A stretch of 47,017 nt of DNA from Subdoligranulum sp. Lineage in GTDB: Bacteria > Bacillota > Clostridia > Oscillospirales > Ruminococcaceae. Made by a program: the position numbers and the translations under genes. A model generated the notes under the pieces. It was not told the DNA's origin. It ran no database searches and saw only the letters and a program-made list of their open reading frames with translations. The stretch lies in contig SFIE01000015.1 of NCBI GenBank assembly GCA_004555405.1, positions 1 to 47,017 of the forward strand, read 5' to 3'. Numbering within the stretch: the first letter of the stretch is position 1; each line of letters begins with the position of its first letter. Positions 8,659-16,427 of the stretch are shown here, one piece after another.

Positions 8659-8687
8659 ATTATAGCCCCGCGTTTTAGCACTGTCAA
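8659..8687 (-). promoter_or_regulatory. hsp20 promoter (perfect consensus)
   Basis: On the minus strand TTGACA (8682-8687) and TATAAT (8659-8664) have 17-bp spacing, a full match to the sigma-A consensus. The -35 box lies inside the CIRCE element. The predicted leader runs about 155 nt to the hsp20 start. Confidence 0.92.
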
Positions 8688-8701
8688 GCATAGAGTGCTA
8701 A
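8675..8701. promoter_or_regulatory. CIRCE operator (HrcA site)
   Basis: TTAGCACTG, 9 bp, GAGTGCTAA: the classical 9-9-9 inverted repeat bound by the heat-shock repressor HrcA, with one base off consensus in the left arm. It overlaps the hsp20 -35 box, so bound repressor would block RNA polymerase. Confidence 0.94.
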
Positions 8702-8804
8702 AATTCACAAAAGAATAATTTTCTGTTCATATTTTATCTTATTTTTCCGGGCGGGTCATTCGATTTTCTCGCTGTTTCGTTTTTATTTATACGGCATCTT
8801 TTGC

Positions 8805-8833
8805 TTTTCAGCCGGGGCCGAATGTGCTACAAT
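8805..8833 (+). promoter_or_regulatory. Likely promoter of the corA-type gene
   Basis: TACAAT (8828-8833) lies 17 bp from a weak -35 (TTTTCA, 8805-8810). The leader to the start codon would be about 125 nt and contains a strong GC stem (8869-8877 with 8895-8903). I could not match that leader to an M-box magnesium riboswitch. The rest of 8702-8804 is AT-rich and featureless. Confidence 0.45.
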
Positions 8834-8963
8834 AAAAGCGGTTTCCGGCAATATTTCTTTGTCGCACAGCCCCGGGCCCCGCAGGCGATGCCCTGCCCGG
8901 GGCACGGCAGCACCCAGGGGAATATCCGCCTGTTCCGACCGGTTGGGAGGTTACTGTAAAAAT

Positions 8964-9881
8964 ATGGTTCGTTATCAGATCGGCACAGCTTTAACACCGC
9001 TTTCTGCCGAAAGCAGCGTTAGCACTCCGTTTGTTATATTGCTAAATTCGCAGGAATTAGAGCATTCTGCCCGCCTTGGCGCGCAGATCCCGCTTTTGTG
9101 CCACACGCCCTCGCCCAAAACCGCACAGCTGTGCAAGGCCGAGTGCCACCGCAGCCACATTTGCGGCACCATCACCACGCCCCGCCGCACACGCGGGCAG
9201 GCCGCCATTGCATTCGGCTATCTGCTCACCGCCGACTATGCCGTGCTGTGCGATGATTCCGGCGCTGCGCACACCATGCTGCAGCGCCTGTGCCGGGAAA
9301 AGCTGCTGGCGGGGCCGGGCATCGGCGGATTTTTCTATGGATTTTTAGAGCTGCTTCTGGCCAAGGATATGCACCACCTGCAGGCGCTGGAGGACGAACT
9401 GGACGCCATGGAGGATGAAATTTCCGGCGCGCGGCTGGAGGAATTCAGCCCCCGTATGTCGGCACTGCGCAAGGAAATTTCCGGCTGGAGCCGCTACTAC
9501 ACCCAGCTGGACGGGCTGGTGTGCGAATTCCTGGAAAACGAAAACGCTTATTTTGACAGTGATGAACTGCGCCTGTTTCATCTGGTGGAAAAGCGTGTGA
9601 ACCGGCTTTTGGCGCAGGCCCAGTCCCTGCATGAATACGCCGTGCAGCTGCGCGAATTGTTTCAGTCCGAGATCGATATGCGGCAAAACCACATTATGAA
9701 GATCCTGACCATTGTTACCACCATTTTTCTGCCGCTTTCGCTGGTGGCCGGGTGGTACGGCATGAATTTTGCCTATATGCCCGAGCTGCACTGGCAATAC
9801 GGCTATCTGGCCGTGATCATCGCCAGCGCGGCGGTGGTGCTGATCAGCCTTTATATTATGAAAAAGAAACACTTCTGGTAA
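8964..9881 (+). CDS. CorA-family divalent metal ion transporter
   Basis: A 305-residue transporter of the CorA/MIT superfamily, which passes Mg2+ or similar divalent ions through a homopentamer. The start at 8964 follows GGGAGG at a rather long 13 nt. The large cytosolic N-terminal domain includes a long helical stalk (about 135-240). The C-terminus has two helices, about ILTIVTTIFLPLSLVAGWYG and YLAVIIASAAVVLISLYI, joined by the signature GMN (WYGMNFAYMPEL), followed by a basic tail (MKKKHFW). The family call is firm. Whether it carries Mg2+, Co2+ or Zn2+ is open. It is monocistronic, with its own terminator, and convergent with the ATP synthase operon. Confidence 0.93.
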   Translation: MVRYQIGTALTPLSAESSVSTPFVILLNSQELEHSARLGAQIPLLCHTPSPKTAQLCKAECHRSHICGTITTPRRTRGQAAIAFGYLLTADYAVLCDDSGAAHTMLQRLCREKLLAGPGIGGFFYGFLELLLAKDMHHLQALEDELDAMEDEISGARLEEFSPRMSALRKEISGWSRYYTQLDGLVCEFLENENAYFDSDELRLFHLVEKRVNRLLAQAQSLHEYAVQLRELFQSEIDMRQNHIMKILTIVTTIFLPLSLVAGWYGMNFAYMPELHWQYGYLAVIIASAAVVLISLYIMKKKHFW

Positions 9882-9888
9882 ACGCAAA

Positions 9889-9930
9889 AGCGCCCCGTGC
9901 AGCCGTTTTTCTACGGCGCACGGGGCGCTT
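9889..9930 (+). terminator. Terminator after the corA-type gene
   Basis: AGCGCCCCGTGC (9889-9900) pairs perfectly with GCACGGGGCGCT (9918-9929), with an inner GCCGT/ACGGC stem. It follows the stop by 8 bp. Confidence 0.85.
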
Positions 9931-9959
9931 ATTCCATCCCTCTATGCTCTCTCTCTTAT

Positions 9960-9995
9960 AAAGCCGCTTTATGCCGTGCAGGCATAGGGCTTTTT
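9960..9995. terminator. Second hairpin between convergent corA-type gene and atp operon
   Basis: AAAGCC ... ATGCC-gtgca-GGCAT ... GGCTTTTT. The T run is on the plus strand, and on the minus strand the stem ends GGCTTTAT. It probably serves as a backup for the corA-type gene and as the end of the atp transcript, whose stop is 5 bp away. Confidence 0.6.
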
Positions 9996-9999
9996 ACTC

Positions 10000-10431
10000 T
10001 TAACCCTTGTTATTATGGATCTTCTGGTTGGCGTCGCCCTTTACGCGCAGGCGGGCAATGGCGCGCGCCAGCGTGACCTGTGCTTCGTGATATTCCCGAA
10101 AGCCCTGCTTTTGCAGCAGTGCCTCCCGGGCGGCATCGGCTGCGCGCTTGGCGCGGTTGGCGTCGATCTCTTCGGGGCGCTCGGCGCTGTCCACCAGCAC
10201 CAGCACCTCGTTGTTTTCAATTTTCACCATACCGCTGGAAACAGCCGCCCGCTGCTCCTGCCCGCCGGGCAGGCGATACAGCATTTCGCCGGGCACAATG
10301 GCGCTGATGGTATTGGCATGGTGCGCCAGAATGCCGTATTGCCCATTCGATGTGGGCACGATCAGTGATTCGCACTCGCCTTCGTAAAAGCTTTCATCCG
10401 CCGCCAGAATATGCACCTTAAAGCTGCTCAT
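10000..10431 (-). CDS. atpC: ATP synthase F1 subunit epsilon
   Basis: The 143-residue central-stalk subunit that rotates with gamma and can brake ATP hydrolysis. Residues 1-85 form the beta-sandwich domain (FKVHILAADESFYEGECESL, then GQYGILAHHA). The remainder is the two-helix C-terminal domain rich in Ala and Arg. The start overlaps the atpD stop (ATGA), so the two are translationally coupled. Last gene of the operon. Confidence 0.96.
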   Translation of the reverse strand: MSSFKVHILAADESFYEGECESLIVPTSNGQYGILAHHANTISAIVPGEMLYRLPGGQEQRAAVSSGMVKIENNEVLVLVDSAERPEEIDANRAKRAADAAREALLQKQGFREYHEAQVTLARAIARLRVKGDANQKIHNNKG

Positions 10432-11831
10432 ACCTTGCCCTCTTTGATCGCAGCAGCCTTTTGCAGGGCATCGTCAATGGTGCCCACATTGTAGAAGGCC
10501 GCCTCGGGATATTCATCCATTTCGCCATCCAGAATGGCCTTAAAGCCGCGAATGGTTTCCTTCAGGGGCACATACACGCCGGGCAGGCCCGTGAATTTTT
10601 CGGCCACATGGGTGGGCTGTGCCAGAAAACGCTGGATCTTGCGCGCGCGGCTTACCACCTTGCGGTCCTCCTCGCCCAGCTCGTCCATGCCCAGAATGGC
10701 AATAATATCCTGCAATTCATTGTACTTTTGCAGAATTTCCTGTGTGCGGCGGGCCACATCGTAGTGCTCCTGCCCCACAATGTGTGCATCCAGAATACGC
10801 GAGGTGGAGGCCAGCGGGTCCACAGCCGGATAAATGCCCTGCTCGGAAATTTTACGGCTCAGCACCGTGGTGGCATCCAGATGCGTAAAGGTGGTGGCGG
10901 GGGCAGGGTCGGTCAGATCATCGGCGGGCACATACACAGCCTGCACCGAGGTGACCGAGCCGGACTTGGTGGAGGTGATGCGCTCCTGCAAAGCGCCCAT
11001 CTCGTCGGCCAGTGTGGGCTGATAGCCCACCGCGCTGGGCATACGGCCCAGCAGGGTGGATACCTCGCTGCCCGCCTGCACAAAGCGGAAGATATTATCA
11101 ATGAACAGCAGCACATTTTTATGCTGCACATCGCGGAAGTACTCGGCCATGGTCAGGCCGGAAAGCGCCACGCGCATACGCACGCCGGGCGATTCGTTCA
11201 TCTGGCCGAACACCAGCGCCGTTTTATCCGAAACGCCGCTTTCCCGCATTTCATTCCACAGATCGTTGCCCTCACGGCTGCGCTCGCCCACACCGGTAAA
11301 CACCGAGTAGCCGCCATGCTCCATGGCCACATTGTGGATCAATTCCTGGATCAGCACGGTTTTGCCCACGCCAGCACCGCCGAACAGGCCGATCTTGCCG
11401 CCCTTCGGATAGGGCTCCAGCAGATCGATCACCTTGATGCCGGTTTCCAGCACCTCGGCCACGGGCTGCTGCTCGGCAAAGCCGGGGGCCTTGCGGTGGA
11501 TCTCCCACTGCGTGGTGTCGGGGGGCAGGGGCTGCTCGCCGTCGATGGGCTGCCCCAGCACATTGAACATACGCCCCAGGGTAGCATCGCCCACAGGCAC
11601 CTCGATGCCGTGGCCGGTAGCCTGCACCTGCATACCGCGGGCCATATTTTCGCTGGCCCCCAGCAGAATGCAGCGCACCTTCTGCTGCCCGATATGCTGG
11701 GCAACCTCCATCACACGGGTTTCCCCCTTCACCTGCACGGTAAGGGCTTCTTTGATTTTGGGCAATGCGCCCGCTGAAAATTCACAGTCGATGACAGGGC
11801 CGGAAATGGCCGTGATCTTGCCGGTATTCAT
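10428..11831 (-). CDS. atpD: ATP synthase F1 subunit beta
   Basis: A 467-residue catalytic subunit that makes ATP at the alpha/beta interface. The start at 11831 was preferred over GTG at 11840 because GGAGG lies 10 nt before the ATG and would be too close to the GTG. Walker A GGAGVGKT is at 151-158, followed by the catalytic GERSREG motif. The DELSEED lever appears as DELGEED near residue 390. The ATG overlaps the atpG stop and the stop overlaps the atpC start, both as ATGA. Length and motifs are normal. Confidence 0.98.
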   Translation of the reverse strand: MNTGKITAISGPVIDCEFSAGALPKIKEALTVQVKGETRVMEVAQHIGQQKVRCILLGASENMARGMQVQATGHGIEVPVGDATLGRMFNVLGQPIDGEQPLPPDTTQWEIHRKAPGFAEQQPVAEVLETGIKVIDLLEPYPKGGKIGLFGGAGVGKTVLIQELIHNVAMEHGGYSVFTGVGERSREGNDLWNEMRESGVSDKTALVFGQMNESPGVRMRVALSGLTMAEYFRDVQHKNVLLFIDNIFRFVQAGSEVSTLLGRMPSAVGYQPTLADEMGALQERITSTKSGSVTSVQAVYVPADDLTDPAPATTFTHLDATTVLSRKISEQGIYPAVDPLASTSRILDAHIVGQEHYDVARRTQEILQKYNELQDIIAILGMDELGEEDRKVVSRARKIQRFLAQPTHVAEKFTGLPGVYVPLKETIRGFKAILDGEMDEYPEAAFYNVGTIDDALQKAAAIKEGKV

Positions 11832-12745
11832 AGCCCGCACACCTCCTTTTGTTTTTTCTGTCTGTTGCGTTTTTGTGCCAGCGCACCCGCCGACACCTCG
11901 GTGATCTCCTGCGTGATGGCTGCCTGACGAATGCGGTTATACTCCACATTCAGCTCGGCCAGAATTTTTTCGGCATTCTGGTTGGCTGAGTTCATGGCTG
12001 TCATACGGGCGTTTTGCTCGCTGCAGAAGCTATCCACCAGCGCGCTGTAAATATAGCCCGAAACATAGCTGGGGATCAGATTATCCAGCACCTGCTCCAC
12101 CGATGGCTCAAATTTAAAGGGCTTGTTCACCGCTGCCTCATGCGGGTGGCTGGCAAAGTTTTGCCGGCGAAACGGCAGCAGACGCTCCTCGTGGGCTTCC
12201 TCGCACAGGCCGTTTTTCATATCGGTGTAGATCACATAGATCTTCACGATCTTGCCGGCATCAAAAAGATCCAGCAGCACCTCACTGATCTCACGGGCGC
12301 GCTGCATGGTGGGATTTTGCGCGGTGTATAAAAAGCTTTTGGCAATGGGAATGTGATGCCGCGCAAAATACTGGCGGCCGTATTCGCCCACCACAAACAG
12401 CTGGGTGTCGGGGTTATCCGCCAGCTGCTGCTCGGCTTTTTTGATCACATTCTGGTTGTACATACCTGCAAGGCCCTTATCCGCCGTGATCACCAGACAG
12501 GCCGTGGGGCCGTGCAGCTGCACCTCGCCCTCGCCGGGATAAAAATAGCGGCTCTGCACATTGTGTACCGAGCGGAACACTCGCTTGATCTCGCCCTTCA
12601 GCGCTTCAAAATAGGGGCGGGTGTCATCCAGCTCGGCTTTGGCGCGGCGCATTTTCGTGCTGGCGATCAGATACATGGCGCTGGTGATCTTTTGGGTATC
12701 CTGCACGCTTTTCATGCGGCTTTTGATCTCTTTTGTATTCGCCAT
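11828..12745 (-). CDS. atpG: ATP synthase F1 subunit gamma
   Basis: The 305-residue rotor shaft. The N-terminal helix (NTKEIKSRMKSVQDTQKITS) and C-terminal helix (ILAELNVEYNRIRQAAITQE) that form the coiled coil inside alpha3beta3 are intact. It starts 12 bp after the atpA stop. The stop overlaps atpD. No unusual insert beyond a slightly long, basic C-terminus (QKRNRQKKQKEVCGL). Confidence 0.96.
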   Translation of the reverse strand: MANTKEIKSRMKSVQDTQKITSAMYLIASTKMRRAKAELDDTRPYFEALKGEIKRVFRSVHNVQSRYFYPGEGEVQLHGPTACLVITADKGLAGMYNQNVIKKAEQQLADNPDTQLFVVGEYGRQYFARHHIPIAKSFLYTAQNPTMQRAREISEVLLDLFDAGKIVKIYVIYTDMKNGLCEEAHEERLLPFRRQNFASHPHEAAVNKPFKFEPSVEQVLDNLIPSYVSGYIYSALVDSFCSEQNARMTAMNSANQNAEKILAELNVEYNRIRQAAITQEITEVSAGALAQKRNRQKKQKEVCGL

Positions 12746-12757
12746 AGCGCACCGCCT

Positions 12758-14536
12758 TTACTCCGCAGGGGCATTGTCGGCGGCGAACTGCTTGGCAAAA
12801 TTCAGGATCACCGCACGGTCTTCGGGGGTCATTTTACCGGTTTTATCCATCCGGCTGCACACATCGCTCAGGCTCACCTGGGCAGCCTGCAAAAGCTTGC
12901 GGCTGAAGGCAGGCACCTGCGCCGTGGGCACATCCGTAAACACATGGCCCAGCGCCGCCACCAGCAGGATCACCTGTTCATGCTGGGCATAGGGGTGATA
13001 TTGCTCCTGCCGCAGCAGGGCCATCAGGGCTGCGCCATAGCGCAGCTGGCGCTTGGTGGCTTCGTCCAGATCGCTGGAGAACTGCATGAACACTTCCATT
13101 TCGCGGTACTGTGCCAGATCCAGACGAATGGCGCCGGTGGCCTTTTTCATGGCTTCGGTTTGGGCTGCACCGCCCACACGCGAAACCGAAAGGCCCACAT
13201 TCACAGCCGGGCGCTGGCCCGCATGGAACAGATCGCTCTCCAAAAAGATCTGGCCATCGGTAATGGAAATAATGTTGGTGGGAATATAGGCCGACACATC
13301 CCCCGCCTGTGTTTCCACAATGGGCAGGGCCGTCATGCTGCCGCCGCCCAGTGCATCGCTCAGGTGTGCCGAGCGCTCCAGCAGGCGCGAATGCAGATAA
13401 AACACATCGCCGGGATAGGCCTCACGGCCGGGGCTGCGTTCCAGCAGCAGGCTGAGGGTTCGGTAGGCAATGGCGTGCTTGGAAAGATCGTCGTACACGA
13501 TCAGCACATCCTTGCCGCCGCGCATAAAATATTCGCCCATGGCGCAGCCTGCGTAGGGGGCAATATATTGCAGCGTGGCCGAATCGCTGGCCGAGGCATT
13601 CACCACAATGCAGTAGTCCAGCGCATCGTTGCGGCGCAGCACTTCCACAAGCTGCGCCACGCTGGAAGCCTTTTGCCCAATGGCCACATAAATGCACACC
13701 ACGCCCTTGCCCTTCTGGTTCAGAATGGTATCCAGCGCAATGGCGGTTTTGCCGGTTTGGCGGTCGCCGATGATCAGCTCACGCTGGCCGCGGCCGATGG
13801 GAAACATTGCGTCGATGGTGAGCAGGCCGGTTTCCATGGGCTTATTCACGGGCTGGCGGTCAATAATGCCGGGAGCCGGTGTTTCAATGGGATAATAGTC
13901 CTCGCCCTCAATGGGGGCGCCGCCGTCCACGGCTTCGCCCAGAGCGTTGACCACACGCCCCAAAAAGGCCCGGCCCACCGGCATGCCCGCCACCTTGCCG
14001 GTGCGGCGCACGGTGCTGCCCTGCATGATGTCAGCATCATCGCCAAAGATCACGCAGCCGATCTCCTCCTCTTTCAAATCAAGGATCATGCCCTTTAAGC
14101 CGTTTTCAAACACCAGAATTTCGCCGTATTCGGCATTGGGCAGGCCGCTCACGGTGGCAATGCCATCGCCCACCGTAAGCACGGTACCCACCTGCTCACC
14201 CTCGGGGCTGGGGGTAAAGTTCTGCACCGCCTCGCGGATCATCGGCATCACATTGGCATTTTTGCTGATTGCCGCGCGAATGGACTGCTTGAGCTGGCGG
14301 CTTCGGCCCTCCGGGGTCCAGTCAAAAATTTCGGCTAAGTCCCACTTATATACGCTGGTGCCCACTTCCATACGAAAGCCGTCGGCCACCGTATCGTCTT
14401 TTTTCCAGGTTATGCCCACTTCTTTCTGGTATTTATCCGCCAGAAACTGTTTTAATCTCTCCTGCTGCTGGGGGGTGGGCTCCTGCTTGCTGTAAAGGTA
14501 GGCTTCCACCTCTACTTGCTTGATCTCATGATCCAT
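12758..14536 (-). CDS. atpA: ATP synthase F1 subunit alpha with fused delta-like N-terminal domain
   Basis: A 592-residue non-catalytic F1 subunit. The alpha body is normal: GTVLTVGDGIATVSGL near 117, Walker A GDRQTGKT at 257-264. That motif lies about 88 residues later than in E. coli alpha (169-176). The extra N-terminus, residues about 8-86, reads like the C-terminal domain of subunit delta: a short helix, LKQFLADKYQKEVGITWKKD, GFRMEVGTSVYKWDL, then an R-rich helix. That corresponds to the delta order of helix, strand V-L, loop with GG-R-I-x-x-G and final helix. No separate atpH exists between atpF and atpA. The start (14536) is supported by GGAGG at the end of atpF. There is no internal strong RBS before the canonical alpha part, so the extension is likely translated. 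Confidence 0.93.
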   Translation of the reverse strand: MDHEIKQVEVEAYLYSKQEPTPQQQERLKQFLADKYQKEVGITWKKDDTVADGFRMEVGTSVYKWDLAEIFDWTPEGRSRQLKQSIRAAISKNANVMPMIREAVQNFTPSPEGEQVGTVLTVGDGIATVSGLPNAEYGEILVFENGLKGMILDLKEEEIGCVIFGDDADIMQGSTVRRTGKVAGMPVGRAFLGRVVNALGEAVDGGAPIEGEDYYPIETPAPGIIDRQPVNKPMETGLLTIDAMFPIGRGQRELIIGDRQTGKTAIALDTILNQKGKGVVCIYVAIGQKASSVAQLVEVLRRNDALDYCIVVNASASDSATLQYIAPYAGCAMGEYFMRGGKDVLIVYDDLSKHAIAYRTLSLLLERSPGREAYPGDVFYLHSRLLERSAHLSDALGGGSMTALPIVETQAGDVSAYIPTNIISITDGQIFLESDLFHAGQRPAVNVGLSVSRVGGAAQTEAMKKATGAIRLDLAQYREMEVFMQFSSDLDEATKRQLRYGAALMALLRQEQYHPYAQHEQVILLVAALGHVFTDVPTAQVPAFSRKLLQAAQVSLSDVCSRMDKTGKMTPEDRAVILNFAKQFAADNAPAE

Positions 14537-14542
14537 ACAGGG

Positions 14543-15037
14543 TCAGTCCTCCTTTGGAGTTTGCTGTGCGCTGTCCAAAAAGGCATCCAGCGCATCCTTT
14601 TTGCTTGCCTGCCGGACGGCCTTGTCGATGGCCTGCATGGCCAGCTGCTCGATCTCGCGGCTGGCCTGGCTTACAATGCGCGCCTTTTCCTGCTCAGCAG
14701 CCTGTTGGGCCGCTGCAAGGATATGGGCCTTTTCGGCTTCGGCTTCGTCCAGAATTTTTTGTGCGGCAAGGCTTGCCTGCTGGGCGGCCTCGCTGTTTTT
14801 CTTGGCAATTTCCGTATTCAGCTGTTCCAGGCGCTGGGCAGCCTGCTGCTGTGCCTGCTGGGCCTGCTGGGCCTTTTGGTCGGCAGCATCGTTCATGGCC
14901 TGATAGGTTTGCTCGCGTTTGTCCATAAACTGCTTTACAGGCTTATACAGCAAAAGGTACAGCCCTCCTGCCAGGATCAGGAAATTGAACAGATGCAAAA
15001 GGATCTGCTGCCAGTCGATATTCAATGGCAGTCCCAT
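14543..15037 (-). CDS. atpF: ATP synthase F0 subunit b
   Basis: The 164-residue peripheral-stalk subunit. It has one N-terminal membrane helix (about 8-28, WQQILLHLFNFLILAGGLYL) and a long Ala/Gln-rich coiled coil with right-handed repeat character. The usual C-terminus that contacts delta is present (QASKKDALDAFLDSAQ), although no free delta is encoded. It lies 15 bp downstream of atpE, and its last codons carry the AGGAGG that serves atpA. Confidence 0.94.
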   Translation of the reverse strand: MGLPLNIDWQQILLHLFNFLILAGGLYLLLYKPVKQFMDKREQTYQAMNDAADQKAQQAQQAQQQAAQRLEQLNTEIAKKNSEAAQQASLAAQKILDEAEAEKAHILAAAQQAAEQEKARIVSQASREIEQLAMQAIDKAVRQASKKDALDAFLDSAQQTPKED

Positions 15038-15052
15038 GCTGCTTCGCCTCCT

Positions 15053-15436
15053 TTACAATACAAAGATGATCAAAATAGCAATGATCAAAGAATAAATGAT
15101 GGCCGTTTCGATAAACACAAGGCCCAGCATCAGGCTGGTACGGATCTGGCCCGTGGCTTCGGGTTGGCGGGAAATGCCTTCGCAGGATTTGCCAATGGCA
15201 ATGCCCATGCCCACAGCACCGGCGGCAGCGGCAAAGCCCACGCAGATGCTTGCGGCCGCAGCCTTGCTTCCGGTGGCGCTTTCGGGGGCGGTTTCGGTTT
15301 CAGCCTGTGCGGTAACTGCCGCCGTGGGGGCCGCGGGCTCATCGCCGGAAGCGGCAAATGCCGTTACGCTGCAGAAGGTAAAGATCATCAGTGCCAAAAG
15401 GCCCATAGCGGCCAGCTTTTTTTGAATGGTTTTCAT
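15053..15436 (-). CDS. atpE: ATP synthase F0 subunit c with signal peptide and long N-terminal extension
   Basis: A 127-residue rotor-ring proteolipid; usual c subunits have 70-90 residues. Residues 1-28 look like a cleavable signal peptide (KK, hydrophobic core, VTAFA-A). Residues 29-57 are an Ala/Thr/Glu-rich linker, and residues 58-127 are the classic hairpin with the loop RQPEA (90-94) and the ion-carrying Glu at 110 (GLVFIETAIIYSL). The position of the sodium-binding Gln of TM1 in Na+-type rings is Met (77), so proton coupling is more likely. The start is supported by GGGAG 6 nt upstream. Whether the extension is removed in the mature ring is inference. Confidence 0.93.
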   Translation of the reverse strand: MKTIQKKLAAMGLLALMIFTFCSVTAFAASGDEPAAPTAAVTAQAETETAPESATGSKAAAASICVGFAAAAGAVGMGIAIGKSCEGISRQPEATGQIRTSLMLGLVFIETAIIYSLIIAILIIFVL

Positions 15437-15456
15437 AGCAATCTCCCTCTTTTAAA

Positions 15457-16278
15457 TCAGTTGTTTTTTGCTTTGGTTTTATGGGCAGGCTCGCTCACTT
15501 CGCCGTAGAACACCGAGGTGAGCATGGTCAGCACATAGGTTTGAATGAGTGCGTGCATCAGGGTGAACAAAATGCCCACCACCACCGGCAGCACAAAACT
15601 GAGGCAGGTGTAGTAATACACAAGCTCGGTCACCAGCATGCCGCTGAGCAGTGCGCCGAACAAACGGAAGCTCATGGAAATGGGCAGCGAAAATTCCTTG
15701 AGCGTGAGGCCAATGCCCTTCAGGCCGTTGCCCGCAATGCCGCCCGACAGGATTACCAGATACGAAAAGCATCCCAGCGCAATGGCTGCGTTGATATCGG
15801 CCAGGGGTGCGGGCAGCGTGATGGGCATGCCGTGGGTGGTGATGCCCTGCAGACCGATCAGCTCAAACATGGTGCCTGCAAAGATATACACGCCCGCACC
15901 AAAGATGTAGGCCCCCAAAAATTTGTGCCGGTGGGGGCTGTTGGTGGAAGCCAGCTGATCAAAAAAGTGTACCAGCTCCTCCAGCACCAGCTGAAATTTT
16001 CCGGGCACCAGCGTAAACCGCGGGATCACCAGCACCCGCACCAGCGCCGCAAAGATCAGCAGCAGTGCCGTTACTGTAAAGCCCGAGATCAGCGCCGGGT
16101 TCACTGCTTTCAGCCCAAACAGGCTGATCTGGTTGTCGCCGTGCAGCACGGCATCCCGCATGGCGCCCTGCACGCTTTCGCTTTTCGGCGTTGGCCCGAT
16201 CGCCAGCGCCGCCGCCAGCACCGCAATGAGCGCCAGCACCCAAACGGTTATAAACACCGTGCGTTTTCTTTTGCTCAT
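15457..16278 (-). CDS. atpB: ATP synthase F0 subunit a
   Basis: The 273-residue stator subunit forming the ion half-channels. An N-terminal helix is followed by helices with the essential Arg in SMSFRLFGALLSG (the Arg210 equivalent) and by the C-terminal LMHALIQTYVLTMLTSVFYG. First gene of the operon, behind AAAGGA. No atpI precedes it. Order is then c, b, alpha, gamma, beta, epsilon. Confidence 0.95.
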   Translation of the reverse strand: MSKRKRTVFITVWVLALIAVLAAALAIGPTPKSESVQGAMRDAVLHGDNQISLFGLKAVNPALISGFTVTALLLIFAALVRVLVIPRFTLVPGKFQLVLEELVHFFDQLASTNSPHRHKFLGAYIFGAGVYIFAGTMFELIGLQGITTHGMPITLPAPLADINAAIALGCFSYLVILSGGIAGNGLKGIGLTLKEFSLPISMSFRLFGALLSGMLVTELVYYYTCLSFVLPVVVGILFTLMHALIQTYVLTMLTSVFYGEVSEPAHKTKAKNN

Positions 16279-16344
16279 GTTCGATTTTCCTTTCTAATCA
16301 TGCTTTGTGCACAAAATTTTCTCTCGACTTTTGAGCACTTGTTT

Positions 16345-16350
16345 ATTATA
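16345..16350 (-). promoter_or_regulatory. -10 box of the atp operon promoter
   Basis: A perfect TATAAT on the minus strand about 67 bp upstream of atpB. The -35 region is poor (TATCCA at 17 bp), so an activator may help. The divergent LysR gene starts 78 bp away. Confidence 0.55.
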
Positions 16351-16427
16351 ATGCTGTTAAGCCTATATGGATAATCTATAAAAAATATATATACTATATC
16401 ATTTTAAGATAGAATGCAGGATACAAA

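Noticed and set aside
8834..8963. M-box magnesium riboswitch before the corA-type gene
   Set aside because: The leader is too short and I cannot place the conserved M-box stems; only a GC hairpin is seen.
10461..14098. Long plus-strand open frames (438 and 581 codons) opposite the atp genes
   Set aside because: They are antisense to atpD, atpG and atpA, have Gln/His/Gly-rich composition typical of shadow frames in GC-rich DNA, and lack ribosome sites.
15053..15436. Sodium-type ATP synthase
   Set aside because: The helix-1 Gln of Na+ rings is Met77; the remaining Glu-Thr alone does not justify it.
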